NCBI GenBank assembly: GCA_009760855.2
Contig: WPIO01000001.1
Location: forward strand, 12,219,501 to 12,283,500
Origin: Cristatella mucedo
Taxonomy: Eukaryota > Bryozoa > Phylactolaemata > Cristatellidae
Length of the DNA: 64,000 nt
Direction of reading: 5' to 3'
Under the pieces are notes generated by a model that did no database searches, had not been told where the DNA came from, and saw nothing but the letters and a program-made list of their open reading frames with translations. Positions 12,156 to 22,109 of this stretch are shown here, one piece after another (positions within the stretch are counted from its first letter, which is position 1; every line of letters starts with the position of its first letter). Made by a program: the position numbers and the translations under genes.

Positions 12156-12585
12156 GCTTGCACAAACACGTCGGAACATCTTGTTCGTGCCGGACGTCCG
12201 AGCGACTGTTGATTCGAATGGTCTCCAAAGCCTGGAACTCACTCCCGACAGATGCCACGACATCCGCTTACTAGACGGCATTTAAAAAGAAGCTAAAATG
12301 CCCCTGTTTTTTGCAGCAGTTGAAGGGTTCTTGTGATTTCTCCTTGGTGTGCTTGTGCTTGGTGACAATGTGTATGCCAACAATAACCATATTTACATGC
12401 TGACAATGTGCATGTTAGCTCTATCCATATTATGCTTGTTGACATTGTGCATGTTGCAGCTAGCCATTTGATCATGCTTCATCCACAGCATATTAAAGTG
12501 GATGAATGGAGAGAAATTGAGTTCTCTGAGGGGGCTAAGCAATTGTAATATTATTATCATTATTCTTATTACTATCATGGCACAG
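12156..12585 (+). mobile_element. decayed LINE family A 3' end
   Basis: Eroded matches to the C-terminal pol coding region ('ggtctccaaagcctggaactc', read in shorter pieces) are followed by 'gagaaattgagttctctgag', 'gggggctaag' and ATT/TTATTA repeats at about 12550-12575. It is more divergent than the copies at 14, 31 or 35 kb, so it is older. Confidence 0.7.
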
Positions 12586-12599
12586 AGGCCTCGCGAGTT

Positions 12600-12860
12600 C
12601 AAGGCTGCGGCCTGCTGCAGCCAGTTGCCACAGCCAAGAAAAAAGGGCTTCGTGCCATGCCTGGAGGGGTGCCTCGAGAGCAGTTGCTCCTGGTGAAGAC
12701 TGCCTTCGACGAGGCGTGGGGGCCGGCATGGTCTGCCAGGCCTTCATCGACATCCGGAGCGCCTTCCTCGTCATCCTTCCCAGAGTGTTACTACTTCGAG
12801 TGTAGCAGCACACTAGGGGGGGGGGTGGTGGTGGACAATGCGTACCCTGCGGTTCGTGGA
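12600..12860. other. open region on both strands, possible exon
   Basis: A plus-strand frame (GGVPREQLLLVKTAFDEAWG) and a minus-strand frame (QAWHEALFSWLWQLAAAGRS) both look protein-like and overlap. I cannot choose between them, and no family is recognised. Confidence 0.25.
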
Positions 12861-13094
12861 GTGACGTAGAGGCATGTACTGGATAACAGACCTCGGAAGT
12901 GCTCACGGCTACGGCAGCACGTGTCGTTCAAACCGGCGACCCTTTGTCGTTGCTGTCATATGACATGCCCCCCCCCCGCCAGCCCTCCGGCAACCAGGCA
13001 TTCGGGGCAGCCCCCGGACAGGGGTGGGGAGGTGGGCTAGCTCCATGCTGGAAAGAGCCCCCTGTCCATTTCTGTCTAGACAGACAGACTCGTT

Positions 13095-13204
13095 CTGTTT
13101 CAAACTCTCTCAGGTACAAAGGCCGACCGGTCTGCAGGCTCTCGTGTCTACGGCCAAGCAAGCTGCATCTCGGCTCGGCATGCTGGCAAAAGAAAGAAAG
13201 AAAG
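13095..13204. other. possible exon, strand ambiguous
   Basis: On the plus strand, 'tctctcag|GTACAAAGG' to 'GAAAG|gtaagc' bounds an open segment containing STAKQAASRLGMLAKERKK. On the minus strand, a very pyrimidine-rich tract ending 'cttttgccag' opens a frame containing RPLYLREFETERVCLSRQKW. The mirrored signals prevent a firm choice. The minus strand would agree with the candidate exons at 13.5-15.8 kb. Confidence 0.3.
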
Positions 13205-13247
13205 GTAAGCTGATTAATCCTTTATATAGCATATAAATTTATGATTT

Positions 13248-13376
13248 TTATACGGCGACAGAAGATCCTTCGCGGTTATCACCACTGCTTGCAATGGTCA
13301 ATAAAGGATAGATCACTGCAGGACTCGAGCCGACAGCACGGGTCACGAAGAGCAAGCACCTTACCTCCTGGGCGAG
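13248..13376 (-). mobile_element. tRNA-related SINE, family B, copy 1
   Basis: Shares 'ggttatcaccactgcttgca', 'cactgcaggactcgagcc' and 'aagagcaagcacctta' with the copies at 39.3 and 42.8 kb. On the minus strand the GGCTCGAGTCC block corresponds to a pol III B box. Confidence 0.8.
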
Positions 13377-13490
13377 GAGACCCAGGGGCCAGTGTTGTGA
13401 CGGTCGCACGCAAAGGTTGCCAAGGCCCGTGCCTGTCTCCAGCCGCTCGCACAGCCGACACCGAGTCGGTGGCCTCTACCTAGGAGCCGC

Positions 13491-13733
13491 TCACGTGACC
13501 TCCACGGGCAGCATCGAGCTACCGCTTCTAGACAGAGCAGCATGCTGTGCTTCCCATGCCGGACACAAGAAACTGCTCAAGGGCTTGCCTTCTTGCCTCG
13601 AGGCAAAAAGCTCGATGTCTTGCCGACTTTCCTCCTGCCATCGCAATGACTGCGTATGCCGTGCGAGGACGGTCTCCAAGTCGGTCTCGCAGGCAGCAGA
13701 CACCGCCTCGATGGACACTTCCCTCAGGGACTG
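13491..13733 (-). CDS. candidate exon of an unidentified helical protein (downstream)
   Basis: Minus-strand open segment beginning after 'gcaggcag' at 13734 with QSLREVSIEAV and running through HTQSLRWQEESRQDIEL to a possible terminal stop after PVEVT at about 13491. It is rich in Glu, Gln, Arg and Leu, so helical or coiled-coil structure is likely. The start is in phase 0 and so fits the donor of the upstream exon at 15555. The pyrimidine tract at the acceptor is weak, and the true 3' boundary may be at an internal GT. No family is recognised. LINE copy 2 lies in the intervening intron. Confidence 0.35.
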   Translation of the reverse strand, partial: QSLREVSIEAVSAACETDLETVLARHTQSLRWQEESRQDIELFASRQEGKPLSSFLCPAWEAQHAALSRSGSSMLPVEVT

Positions 13734-13786
13734 CTGCCTGCGGTCTGCCGCACCACCGTCGCGTGTCATTTCGAGATTCCCATTAG

Positions 13787-13829
13787 CACCACCACCACCA
13801 CCACCACCACCACCACCTCCCCCCCCCCA
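13787..13829. repeat. (CAC)n and poly-C tract
   Basis: About nine CAC units followed by a run of C. The long Thr/Pro/Gly frames across it are artefacts of the repeat. Confidence 0.9.
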
Positions 13830-14019
13830 GCTCTGTCGGCGACCTCGACTTAATCCGGCTTGCAACCAATGTTGTCATTCGGCGCTCTGCTCAAGCCTGT
13901 CAGCAGCAAGCTATGCCCGACACCGGCTCGATCGAGCAGATGCTGGAGGGACAGATGGAAGCCTGCCGAGGATTGCCAATCCCGCAGCAGCGCTGCGGTC
14001 GGCAGTCGGCCGCTGACAG

Positions 14020-14020
<1 letters not shown>

Positions 14021-14063
<43 letters not shown>

Positions 14064-15423
14064 TCACTTGATAAAGCGCCCTCAGAGAACTTAATCTCTT
14101 TCTAGGCGCTTTACATTTGCTGTAAAGTGAAATGCAATTGAATGGTAAGTAAAATCATGCTTGATAAAAAACAAAATGAAAACATGGTTAGGGGTGACAT
14201 GCACAGGGTCAGCATGCAAATGTGGTTAGTGGCAGAATGCACAGTGTCAGCACGCATAAGCACATCAAGGACGAATCACAGGGACCCACTAAATGCTGTC
14301 CTAAATAGGTGTGTTTTTAGGTTCCTTTTAAATGTGGTCAGGTCAGGGGATGTTCTGACGCAGGTCGGGAGGCAGTTCCAGGCTTTGGGAGCATACGAAC
14401 TAAATGCATTGTCTCCAAAGGATTTAAGGTTTGTACGAGGTATTTCTAGACTGTTGGATTCCGAAAAGCAGGTGGTACGATGCTTGGCCTGATGGGGGAG
14501 TATGTCGGAGAGATAGGCTGGAGCCATAGAATGAAGGGACCTAAAAGTGAGCGACAAAACCTTGAAGTCAATCCGTTGCTTGACCGGTAGCCAGTGCAGG
14601 TCGGCGAGAAGTGGAGTAATGTGGCAACTGCGACGCTCACGACAGACAAGCCTAGCTGCAGAGTTTTGCACCAGCTGCAATCGCCTGATCGCACATGCTG
14701 GTAGGCCAGTAAGCAGTGAGTTGCAGAAGTCGAGACGGGATGTCACGAATGCATGGACCAACTTAGATGTGGTATCCTTATCTAAACAAGCCCGAATTTT
14801 AGCAATATCATGAAGCAGAAAATAGGCTGATTTGACTGTGGAGCTGATATGGTCGTCTAACGAGAGGTCGCTTTGGAATATGACACCTAGATTTCGAGCT
14901 GATTCAACTGGAGATATGCTGGCAGAGCCAATTTTGAGAGTCAGCCTTTCCAATCTCTGAAAATCACACTGGGTTTGCCCATAACTAGTAAGTTAGTTTT
15001 ATCATCGTTGTTTTAGAAAATTTGCTGCCATCCATGTGCGGATGTCATCAATGCATGCAGCAAGTGAGTTTAGAGAATTTGAGGTGCTCGAAGGCTGGGA
15101 GGGATCAAAGCAAAGGTACAACTGAGTGTCATCCGCATAGAAGTGAAAGCCTAGATTGTGCTTGGCAATCACATCAGCGAGAGGGAGAGTATAAACGGTG
15201 AAAAGGACCGGACCTAGCACTGAGCCCTGAGGTACTCCATATTTCAGAGGTACTTCAGATGATCTTTGTCCATTCACGTCAATACTCTGGATTCTCCCAC
15301 TGAGATAGGACCTGAACCACTGCAGAGCAGTGCCAGTGATGCCCAGGCGAGATGAGAGGCGCTCAAGAAGAACTTTGTGATCGATGGTATCAAAAGCTGC
15401 CGAAAGATCAAGCAAAACAAGCA
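14021..15423 (-). mobile_element. LINE family A, copy 2, 5'-truncated
   Basis: A 1.4-kb minus-strand insertion with a (TAA)n run at 14021-14062, the family 3' UTR, the C-terminal pol frame (14953-14276) and a 3' part of RT (15439-15002) from the LLDLSAAFD motif onward. YADD is intact. It shares with copy 1 both the two-base loss before 'NDDKTNLL' and the shift near 'MGKPSV', and otherwise differs at only a few sites. The junction at 15423 is where it stops matching copy 1. No clear target duplication was found. Confidence 0.93.
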
Positions 15424-15554
15424 CTCGGGGATGACTCACCCCGCGCAGCGAGAGGACTCAGCATCGGTGTCAGACAGCAGAGGAAAGGCAGGGCAATGGC
15501 TAAGCCTCCACCGCTGCCCACAAAAGCAGCCGAGCGCACAGTGGCGGCACTAAC

Positions 15555-15824
15555 CAAATCGAGGCAGCGGTCGCTGCGTGCGAGAAGCTGCGCCAGTCGG
15601 TTCTGCGATCTTGTGAGTTCGCTGGATATGCGTCTGAAGTCAGCCGATGCATGGTCCGTGCTGCTGTCCAGCTTGGACAGCTGACTTGACCAGGCGCCAA
15701 ATTGTCCTTGCTCCGTGCGCATCTCGGACTGCAGGGCGGCAGCGAGTTCCAGGAGCATCTGTGGCAGCAGAGAGTGACCGGCACGAGCTTGGAGAGTGCG
15801 TGCCAACCCTTCGAGCAGGCAGAG
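15555..15824 (-). CDS. candidate exon of an unidentified helical protein (upstream)
   Basis: A 270-nt (90-codon) minus-strand segment bounded by an acceptor 'gctgcattgtcag|CTC' and a donor 'GATTTG|gttagt', both in phase 0. The peptide is Leu/Gln/Ser-rich with a heptad-like pattern (LLEGLARTLQARAGHS, QMLLELAAALQSEM, RISSELTRSQNRLAQLL), suggesting a long alpha helix or coiled coil. It is compatible in phase with the candidate exon starting at 13733. Family unknown. The 5'-truncated LINE copy 2 would lie in the intron between them. Confidence 0.4.
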
Positions 15825-16144
15825 CTGACAATGCAGCCCGAGGTGTCTCCCTCGGCTCAGGCCCCAGTAGCAACAGCAGAGGTCGACGAGCACTTGAAGC
15901 CAAAGTAAAATAGCTCAGATACTCTACGATAGATCGCCGAGTGGCATCACACCCACGTCAAGATTGTGATGGCTCATCTGCATATTGTTGCAAACTTAAA
16001 TTAAAATGACCTTTTATAAACGCAAGCAAACACAAGCAAAAGCCCACCTGTTCCTTGCAGCATTTGCTACATCCGCATGAGCTGTCCTTTGGAGCTGGTA
16101 AGTGCTGAAATTGTGCATGTCATCACTAACCAATCGATAAGCTT

Positions 16145-16226
16145 CTTATCCAGTATATGCAAAGTGCCTAGAAAGAGGTTCTTAGGGTGCTATACAAATG
16201 CCATTATTATTATTATTATTATTATG
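16145..16226 (+). mobile_element. LINE family A 3' tail
   Basis: Contains 'tatgcaaagtgcctagaaag', 'gaggttcttagggtgctat' and a TTATTATT run. Only the 3' terminus is present. Confidence 0.65.
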
Positions 16227-16578
16227 GAAATGCTTTTCCAGGTCCAAAGCAAACCGAAGCAAGCCAGCCATCTGGGTCCCTACAAGAAAACTATGAATAA
16301 TCAGTTGCAGCCGAAGCTACAGGATGACCAACAGGGACGGGGGCCGGGGAGGGGGAGGGGGAGGGGGTGGAGTAAGCACGTAAACCTCAGTACCGGTGGC
16401 TCGGCAGTACCGAGGCTGCTGATACTTTCATCTTGCTACTACCAGAAACAGTAGCAGAAATTTTGCTTGCTGTTGCACGGTTCAGACGTTGTATAGACTA
16501 GTATAGCAGCAGCCCCTGTGCTGCTACATAACAGGGGCTACACTGGGATTGAATGCAGTAGAGCCCGAACACCTGCAG

Positions 16579-16896
16579 TTAAAGTGCCAATTCCAAAATC
16601 TCCCAAGGGCAGCCATTTTTCTCCAGCAAGTAAGCAAACCCGGCGGTTCTTGAGCAAACCTGCTGGTCATATAAGGAACACTTTTTGCCAATTGAAAATG
16701 CTTGCACATGCAGTGCAAGGGCATTCAGCAGGAACATAGTGACAGCTCCTGCTGCAAAACTGGTGAGCAAGTCAGCAAGCTTTCTATCAAGACCACCTAT
16801 AGAAGCACGTGATAATAGCCGAACACTGTTCCATTTCCATGGATCACCTAGTAGTGAATTGGCAACAGGGGCACGTGATTCAATGCATGCATATAG
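16579..16896 (-). CDS. candidate exon of unidentified protein
   Basis: Minus-strand open segment entered after 'ctacatcagcag' at 16897 in phase 0. It begins LYACIESRAPVANSLLGDP and continues WKWNSVRLLSRASIGG and DRKLADLLTSFAAG to a stop at about 16579. An internal donor ('GACCAGCAG|gtttgc') could end it earlier. It follows the exon at 17453-17585, which ends in phase 0. Hydrophobic, Ala/Leu-rich stretches follow the SFAAG segment. I do not recognise the family. Confidence 0.35.
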   Translation of the reverse strand, partial: LYACIESRAPVANSLLGDPWKWNSVRLLSRASIGGLDRKLADLLTSFAAGAVTMFLLNALALHVQAFSIGKKCSLYDQQVCSRTAGFAYLLEKNGCPWEILELAL

Positions 16897-17103
16897 CTGC
16901 TGATGTAGCACTTTTACCTGTATACAATGCCTGCAAATAGGTGTAGATGTATACTATATACAGCAGGTACAATGGTAGTAGCTTGGCACCAAAAGTTTGA
17001 ATTCATTCACGCAGTACTCAGGGATTCGGCTCGAGTACGTTAGTGGAAATTTAAAGCCGAGTCTTTAAAGTGCTGTATTGAATGTCAAACGAAAATTCAT
17101 CTA

Positions 17104-17300
17104 CATTGCTCAAACGGTAGAGCACTGGGCCGGTAACCCAGATGTTGCATGATTATTCCTCATTCCTGAAAAATTCTTTTCAGTCTGGGTCGCTGTATTT
17201 TGAAAAATACACATATAACAGCTGCAGTATATACATTTATGCCTAGATATAAATAAATATATATATATATGTACGCATGTGTACAATGTAAATATAAACT
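17104..17300 (+). mobile_element. tRNA-like sequence heading a SINE-type repeat
   Basis: The segment from 17107 resembles a tRNA: a D-arm-like 'gctcaaacggtagagc', then an anticodon stem-loop CTGGG-CCGGTAA-CCCAG (anticodon GGT, but C instead of the universal T33). The T arm is degenerate ('gttgcatgattattcc'). What follows is not a tRNA 3' end but T-rich sequence ('tgaaaaattcttttcagtc'). It is probably a tRNA-derived SINE or pseudogene, not a working tRNA. Confidence 0.6.
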
Positions 17301-17452
17301 GACATACATACGTAAGTACAAAGGTACATTGTATACACATACATATGCACGCTTGCAGGAAAGCTCAGTTAAAAGCAATGATTTCATTATGAAGCACTTT
17401 CTTTAAGGAGTGCTAAATTAAATGCAACAGGCAGCTGCAAGCACCCTGTAAC

Positions 17453-17585
17453 CTCAAAGCCTCTTAAAAGTATGTCTGCAAGCCACTCACGAGCTACACT
17501 TCTGGACCAGCAAATACGGTGGCATCCTGCAAATGGCATGAAAATACTATACAACCTTGCCCTCCTTACCCACTCCTCCGTCAGC
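17453..17585 (-). CDS. candidate exon of unidentified protein
   Basis: A 133-nt minus-strand segment opening after a T-rich acceptor ('ttttctttatggttgtgcag') and closing at 'GGCTTTGAG|gttaca'. The frame reads LTEEWVRRARLYSIF, then CHRICWSRSVAREWLADILL, ending in phase 0, which fits the exon that starts at 16896. A shorter version using the internal acceptor at 17527 is also possible. Family not recognised. Confidence 0.35.
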
Positions 17586-18021
17586 CTGCACAACCATAAA
17601 GAAAATTAATTGCTAAGACAATGATAGCTTGCTTAAGGTGACATACGTGTTTCATCGATAAGCCATTTTGTGAATGGTTTAACATGGGTCCAGCACTTCC
17701 GGTTGTGCAGTCAGGTCAAGCCTCCTTCCTGCTAATGCAGCATCGTTTCTCATGCTTTCCTTCGTCACTGCTACATCTTGAGTGCTCAAAAAGAAAAGTA
17801 TTTGAAATAACTAAACCCATGCCCAGCTCACTTGATTTTAGTTAAATTAACCTGAGCTGTTTGTCCCCTCTGCCACCAAAGCCAGGCAACTTTTAATTAT
17901 TAGGACACAGGTACTTGCAATGAGAACTTTCATTATGCGATCACATTGTTGCCATCTTCCATTCGTCTTACTTCAGCTGAGATAAGGAATGCAATCTTGT
18001 AAACGAAATAGCAATACAATT

Positions 18022-18449
18022 TTGTATCGTGCACTGAGAGAACAAAATCTCTTGTTGGGTACTTTATTTATGCTGGATAAACGAATGTTAATTGGTTCAA
18101 AATAGTGTGGACAATACTAGCACGAAAAAGCACACAGGGTACAATTCATATGAACCCAGAAAATGCTTTGAAGAACAGGCGTTTTTTAGTTGTTTTGGGT
18201 TTAGATTTCCCTAACTCATATGATGTCGTTATGCTAAGAGGGAATGAGCTCCGAGCTTTAGGAGTGTTACAAACAAGGTACCGGGGCTTCCACGTCCGGG
18301 CAGTACTAGGCAGCAAACACAGTGCTCAGTCTCAGCCAACGTGCTACAAATAGCGGTGGCATCTGAACCTTGCATCAAGGCTAGCGACTTGTAGGTGCAG
18401 CACCAATGCACACACGGGTATGCTGACAGCAGCAGGAACACGGCAGTAA

Positions 18450-18536
<87 letters not shown>

Positions 18537-19600
18537 CAGATCTCAGCTTAGCAAGCCACCATACCCATTGCCTATAGAAGTCTGATGGACAGCGATGGAG
18601 GGTTACAGACGTACAGCAGTGGCCATGACATACAGCAGCTCTCATACGGCACAGATGCCTAGAGCACAACTCAGCTCCAACGCCAGGGCACCCACTCCAG
18701 GGGCATAACTCAGCTCCAATGATACGGCTTCTGCTTTTATGCTGCAGCCTTGGCAGTAGATCAATGCATAATCTGTTCCTAGCCATAATAACTCAGGAAC
18801 TCGGGAATCGCCGATAATTAAAATCAGTCATAATCGGACTGATTTAGCACACTGCAGTTTCAGGAGAATATGAACTTAAGGCAGTCTCCAAAGGATTTGA
18901 GGTTGGTTAGAGGCACAGCTAAACGGACTGAGTTAGGTGAGGCGGTGGTGCAATCAGAAGCCTTAAAAGGAAGCACTCCATACAGGTGATAATAACATTT
19001 GCATTGCACTCCCAGAGAACAAACACTTTTTCTGGGCACTATATATGCTGTAAAGGAAGCATAACAAAATGGATAGACCGAAGCTAAAGAGTGCTCAGAA
19101 CTAGCGGGTGAGAGAGTCTTAAAGTTGATATGCTTCTTGCAAGGAGACACTGCAGACCGGTGAGAAGTGATGTAAAGTGCCAGTTGTTCGGTTCGCGACA
19201 GAAAAGCCTAGCTGTAGTGATTTAAGTGTTTATTAAAGTGTCTTATTGCACACGTAGGCAGATCTGCTATTTTTAGTCTAGATAGGATGTCATAGATGCA
19301 TACCAGCTCGGCCGTGGTATTCTTACGTAAGCAAGCCCGGATTTTCGCAAGCATAGCTGAATGTATGCATACTTCACCACACAGTTGATGTGGGTCGTCT
19401 TGTGAACGGTCATTTTGAAGCAGGACACCCACTTTCCATGCAGAGGCTGTAGTTCCAGTTTCTGCGTGACACTAAGTTTACCCACAACTATTAAGTTGTT
19501 TTTATCTTAAAATGATAATAAAGATAAGACATTTGCAAGGCACCCAAAAAGAGCTAAATCTATTTCTAGGCACTTCACAAGTGCTGGAAAGTTTAGGGTC
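18022..19600 (-). mobile_element. decayed LINE family A fragments, at least three
   Basis: Minus-strand remnants include a 3' tail at 18022-18090 followed by degraded C-terminal pol sequence to about 18290. A C-terminal fragment lies at 18860-18960 ('ctccaaaggatttgagg'), another tail at 18985-19060, pol sequence at 19150-19500 and a further tail at 19510-19590. Divergence and broken frames mark them as old. A (GA)n tract lies between the first and second. Confidence 0.65.
18452..18533. repeat. (GA)n microsatellite
   Basis: About 40 uninterrupted GA units. Confidence 0.97.
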
Positions 19601-21360
19601 GGCCTGCCAGAACTGCAGGAAGCCACAATTCCATTCGGTTCGTTTCTAACGAAGTTGGAGAGCCTTTTTAAAGACAGCGCTGAAGCCAGTACAACCTCCA
19701 AAACCTTGCTGTGTATGGGAACCGTGAACAGGAAACAAAAATCAAGTAATTTCGTCATAGCAGTCACCGACCAGCATGGGCTAATGGCACTGGCTTCAAA
19801 AACAGCCCAACACAGAGTACCACAAGGTCATCGGCCATCAGCCATTCGCAGGCATAGACATGCCAGTCACTGATTCTGCAAATCAGTTTCCTTGATAATC
19901 TAGTCCTGGGGTTTAGGTCATATTTGGATTTCAGTTTCAGAATTATTTCGTATATAAAGAATAATCCCAAAAGAAGGGATGTCATGACTTCATGATTGGA
20001 GTATCGTACGCAGCAAACAGTCACATCAGCTGGTAATTTGACTTGCCTGCGAGTCCAGGCTTTTAGTCTCTCGGTTGAAGACGTCGTCCGGAGTCAGGAG
20101 AAGGTCTCGAACGATACTCGAAGATGAGTCTGCCATGGCCGGCTGATGACCGTTTACCGGCTGATGACCGTAAGACCGGCAAGGTACTTCAGCAGCAGCA
20201 GCAGCAGCAGCAAAGCAGTCTCCTTAGAGGATGAGTACCTCTACATGGACATACTAGATAACATGCCATCGGCTACCAAGTGTCTCCGGCAGAGCACAGC
20301 CGGCTGAGCCTGTGCCTTGCCTGTCGTTCTTCATTTGCCACCACCTGTAGACAATCACAATGTGGCTCGAGCGATCATGGCAGCAGGCTGTGTGTCTCTT
20401 GATGTTGCACGAGCACCGTCCAGCAAGCCAAGCTGGGCAGCCATGTTAGCATTTCCAGGTCCCAATCTAACCGTGTGGTAGTATTAGGATTAATTCAATG
20501 GCAGCAGTTGACGAGCCACGCGCAAAGTGCCTCAGGTAGCAAATAAGATTATAGCATTACCCTTCTGGCAGCAAACCTAAGCACTTGAGCATGCATGGAG
20601 ACCAGAACGATGCTGCTGCTGCCAGTGCCAGTGGATAACAACGGGCACAGCACGACTGGCTCTCGGCGAGAGAGGTAGCTAAGTAGTCTTCGATCGGTCA
20701 GGGTGGCCAGCACTGCCATTGGTACAACCTGCCGTTCCTGCCCAACACGTCCTCGGACACCAAGTTACGAGCCTTCATCGAGGCCCTCAAAGGCCTGCAA
20801 AGTGGTCACAAAACCTGCTGCAAAGCCACAGGAAGAGGCGTCGGGCGACTCGACAGATTTTTCAAAACCTGGGCAGCTATCATTAGAGGCCGGAATGACC
20901 GGAGACGGTCCAGTGTTCATCAGAATGCCTGCTGATTAGTCAGGATTCTTGTGAGGCATGCTTCGGCCAGCCGGCAGCGACGATATTGGCTCGAGTCGCT
21001 TGTTCATCGGTTTGGCGTTTGTCACCTAACCGCTGCGAATGCCCTCCGGGGGGAGGAACGCTAGGCGAGCGCACGAAAATTCCTGCTCTGGATAGTGTAG
21101 AGCGCTTAAAGCGGTGCCTGCTCGGATGTAGGGTTCGCGTTGCATTTAGCTCGAAGCGAAACGGCACGAAACCAACGAGAGTACAGCTAAAGCAACGCGA
21201 TCTCCGCGAGCTTTTTAGACGCGATCAAAAATCAGGATAAAGCACGCAACTAGTTCATGGTCACAAACGGGTAAGTGGGCTGGGTAGGGGTAGACGAGGT
21301 GCAAATCAAAATAGGTTAAACGATAGCTTTCGGAAATGTTCTTAAATCGGCGGCCGGCGA
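19601..21360. other. no firm gene; short open segments
   Basis: A (CAG)n run lies at 20189-20212. Two plus-strand segments look weakly coding: about 20220-20300 (LEDEYLYMDILDNMPSATK) and about 20707-20935 (HCHWYNLPFLPNTSSDTK, then FIEALKGLQSGHK), the latter after a possible acceptor 'cgatcggtcag'. They could be exons of one gene, but I see no recognisable family and no consistent donors. Confidence 0.3.
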
Positions 21361-22090
21361 GCGACTGACTGACTGACTGACTGCTCACTATTCGAAGCGC
21401 AGGTTACACGACTTCACTTGGACGTATCCGGTGCCACCAATAGGCAGGCCGTCGAGGAGAAGTACCCGAAAGCGACGAAGCCGGAGGGTGGGCGGCAACA
21501 CGAGCCGGACGCCCTCCCACGCCCACGCCAAAGTCAGCAGCTGAGCGCGACTCTCTCAACCTTCGCAACATCTGCCCAACAAACCGTCAGCACGCAACCT
21601 ATGGGCGGCCGTGCCCGGCAGAGAGTGCAGCTGTGCTGCTGGAGCAAGCTGGCATCTCGACTCGCAGCTCTCACCGGCGGCGCTAGGACGGCCGAGAGCT
21701 CGAGAAAAGGAAGCGGCGCCGGTAGCGATGCGACTGACGTCAGCTGGGCGCGGCTGGCTGCTGGACCGCGCTCGACACGACCTTTTGACGGTCTGCACCG
21801 CCTGGTTACTCCGGCTGCGGCCTGCAGGCGTAAAAATTGCAGAATTTTCTCTTTTTCTCGTAGAACTCCGGCAGAGAGAGAGAGAGTACAGCCGGCAGTC
21901 GCGGTTCGGCGTCCGCCGGTAGCGGCCAATCACAACTCGGCAAGGCTAGCAGCGGCGGGACCGGAGCTCTCCGTTGCGGCATCAACGCGGAAGCGAGACT
22001 CCGGCCCGCGGCCCCTCGACTGGATTGACTGGCGCGAGAGGTAGAAGCGACGGTGTCGACGCCTGCTCGTTATCAGCGATGAGTCAGAGC
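21361..22090. other. GC- and CpG-rich region
   Basis: The segment starts with a (GACT)n run (21363-21384) and is unusually rich in G+C and CpG compared with its flanks. A 208-codon plus-strand frame and overlapping minus-strand frames show no domain, and the plus frame begins at TTG. A CpG-island-like promoter or 5' exon of an unseen gene is possible. Confidence 0.35.
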
Positions 22091-22109
22091 TTTACGGCTG
22101 CCGGTCACC

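Noticed and set aside
17104-17175. Functional tRNA-Thr gene
   Set aside because: C at position 33, a broken T arm and a non-tRNA 3' continuation make a working tRNA unlikely.
20220-20940. Plus-strand segments resembling exons (EDEYLYMDILDNM and NLPFLPNTSSDTK)
   Set aside because: Reads like protein in places, but splice signals are weak and no family or consistent joining was found, so no gene was called.
21418-22044. 208-codon plus-strand ORF in the CpG-rich region
   Set aside because: It starts at TTG, has no domain, and comparable frames exist on the opposite strand; high G+C alone explains the lack of stops.
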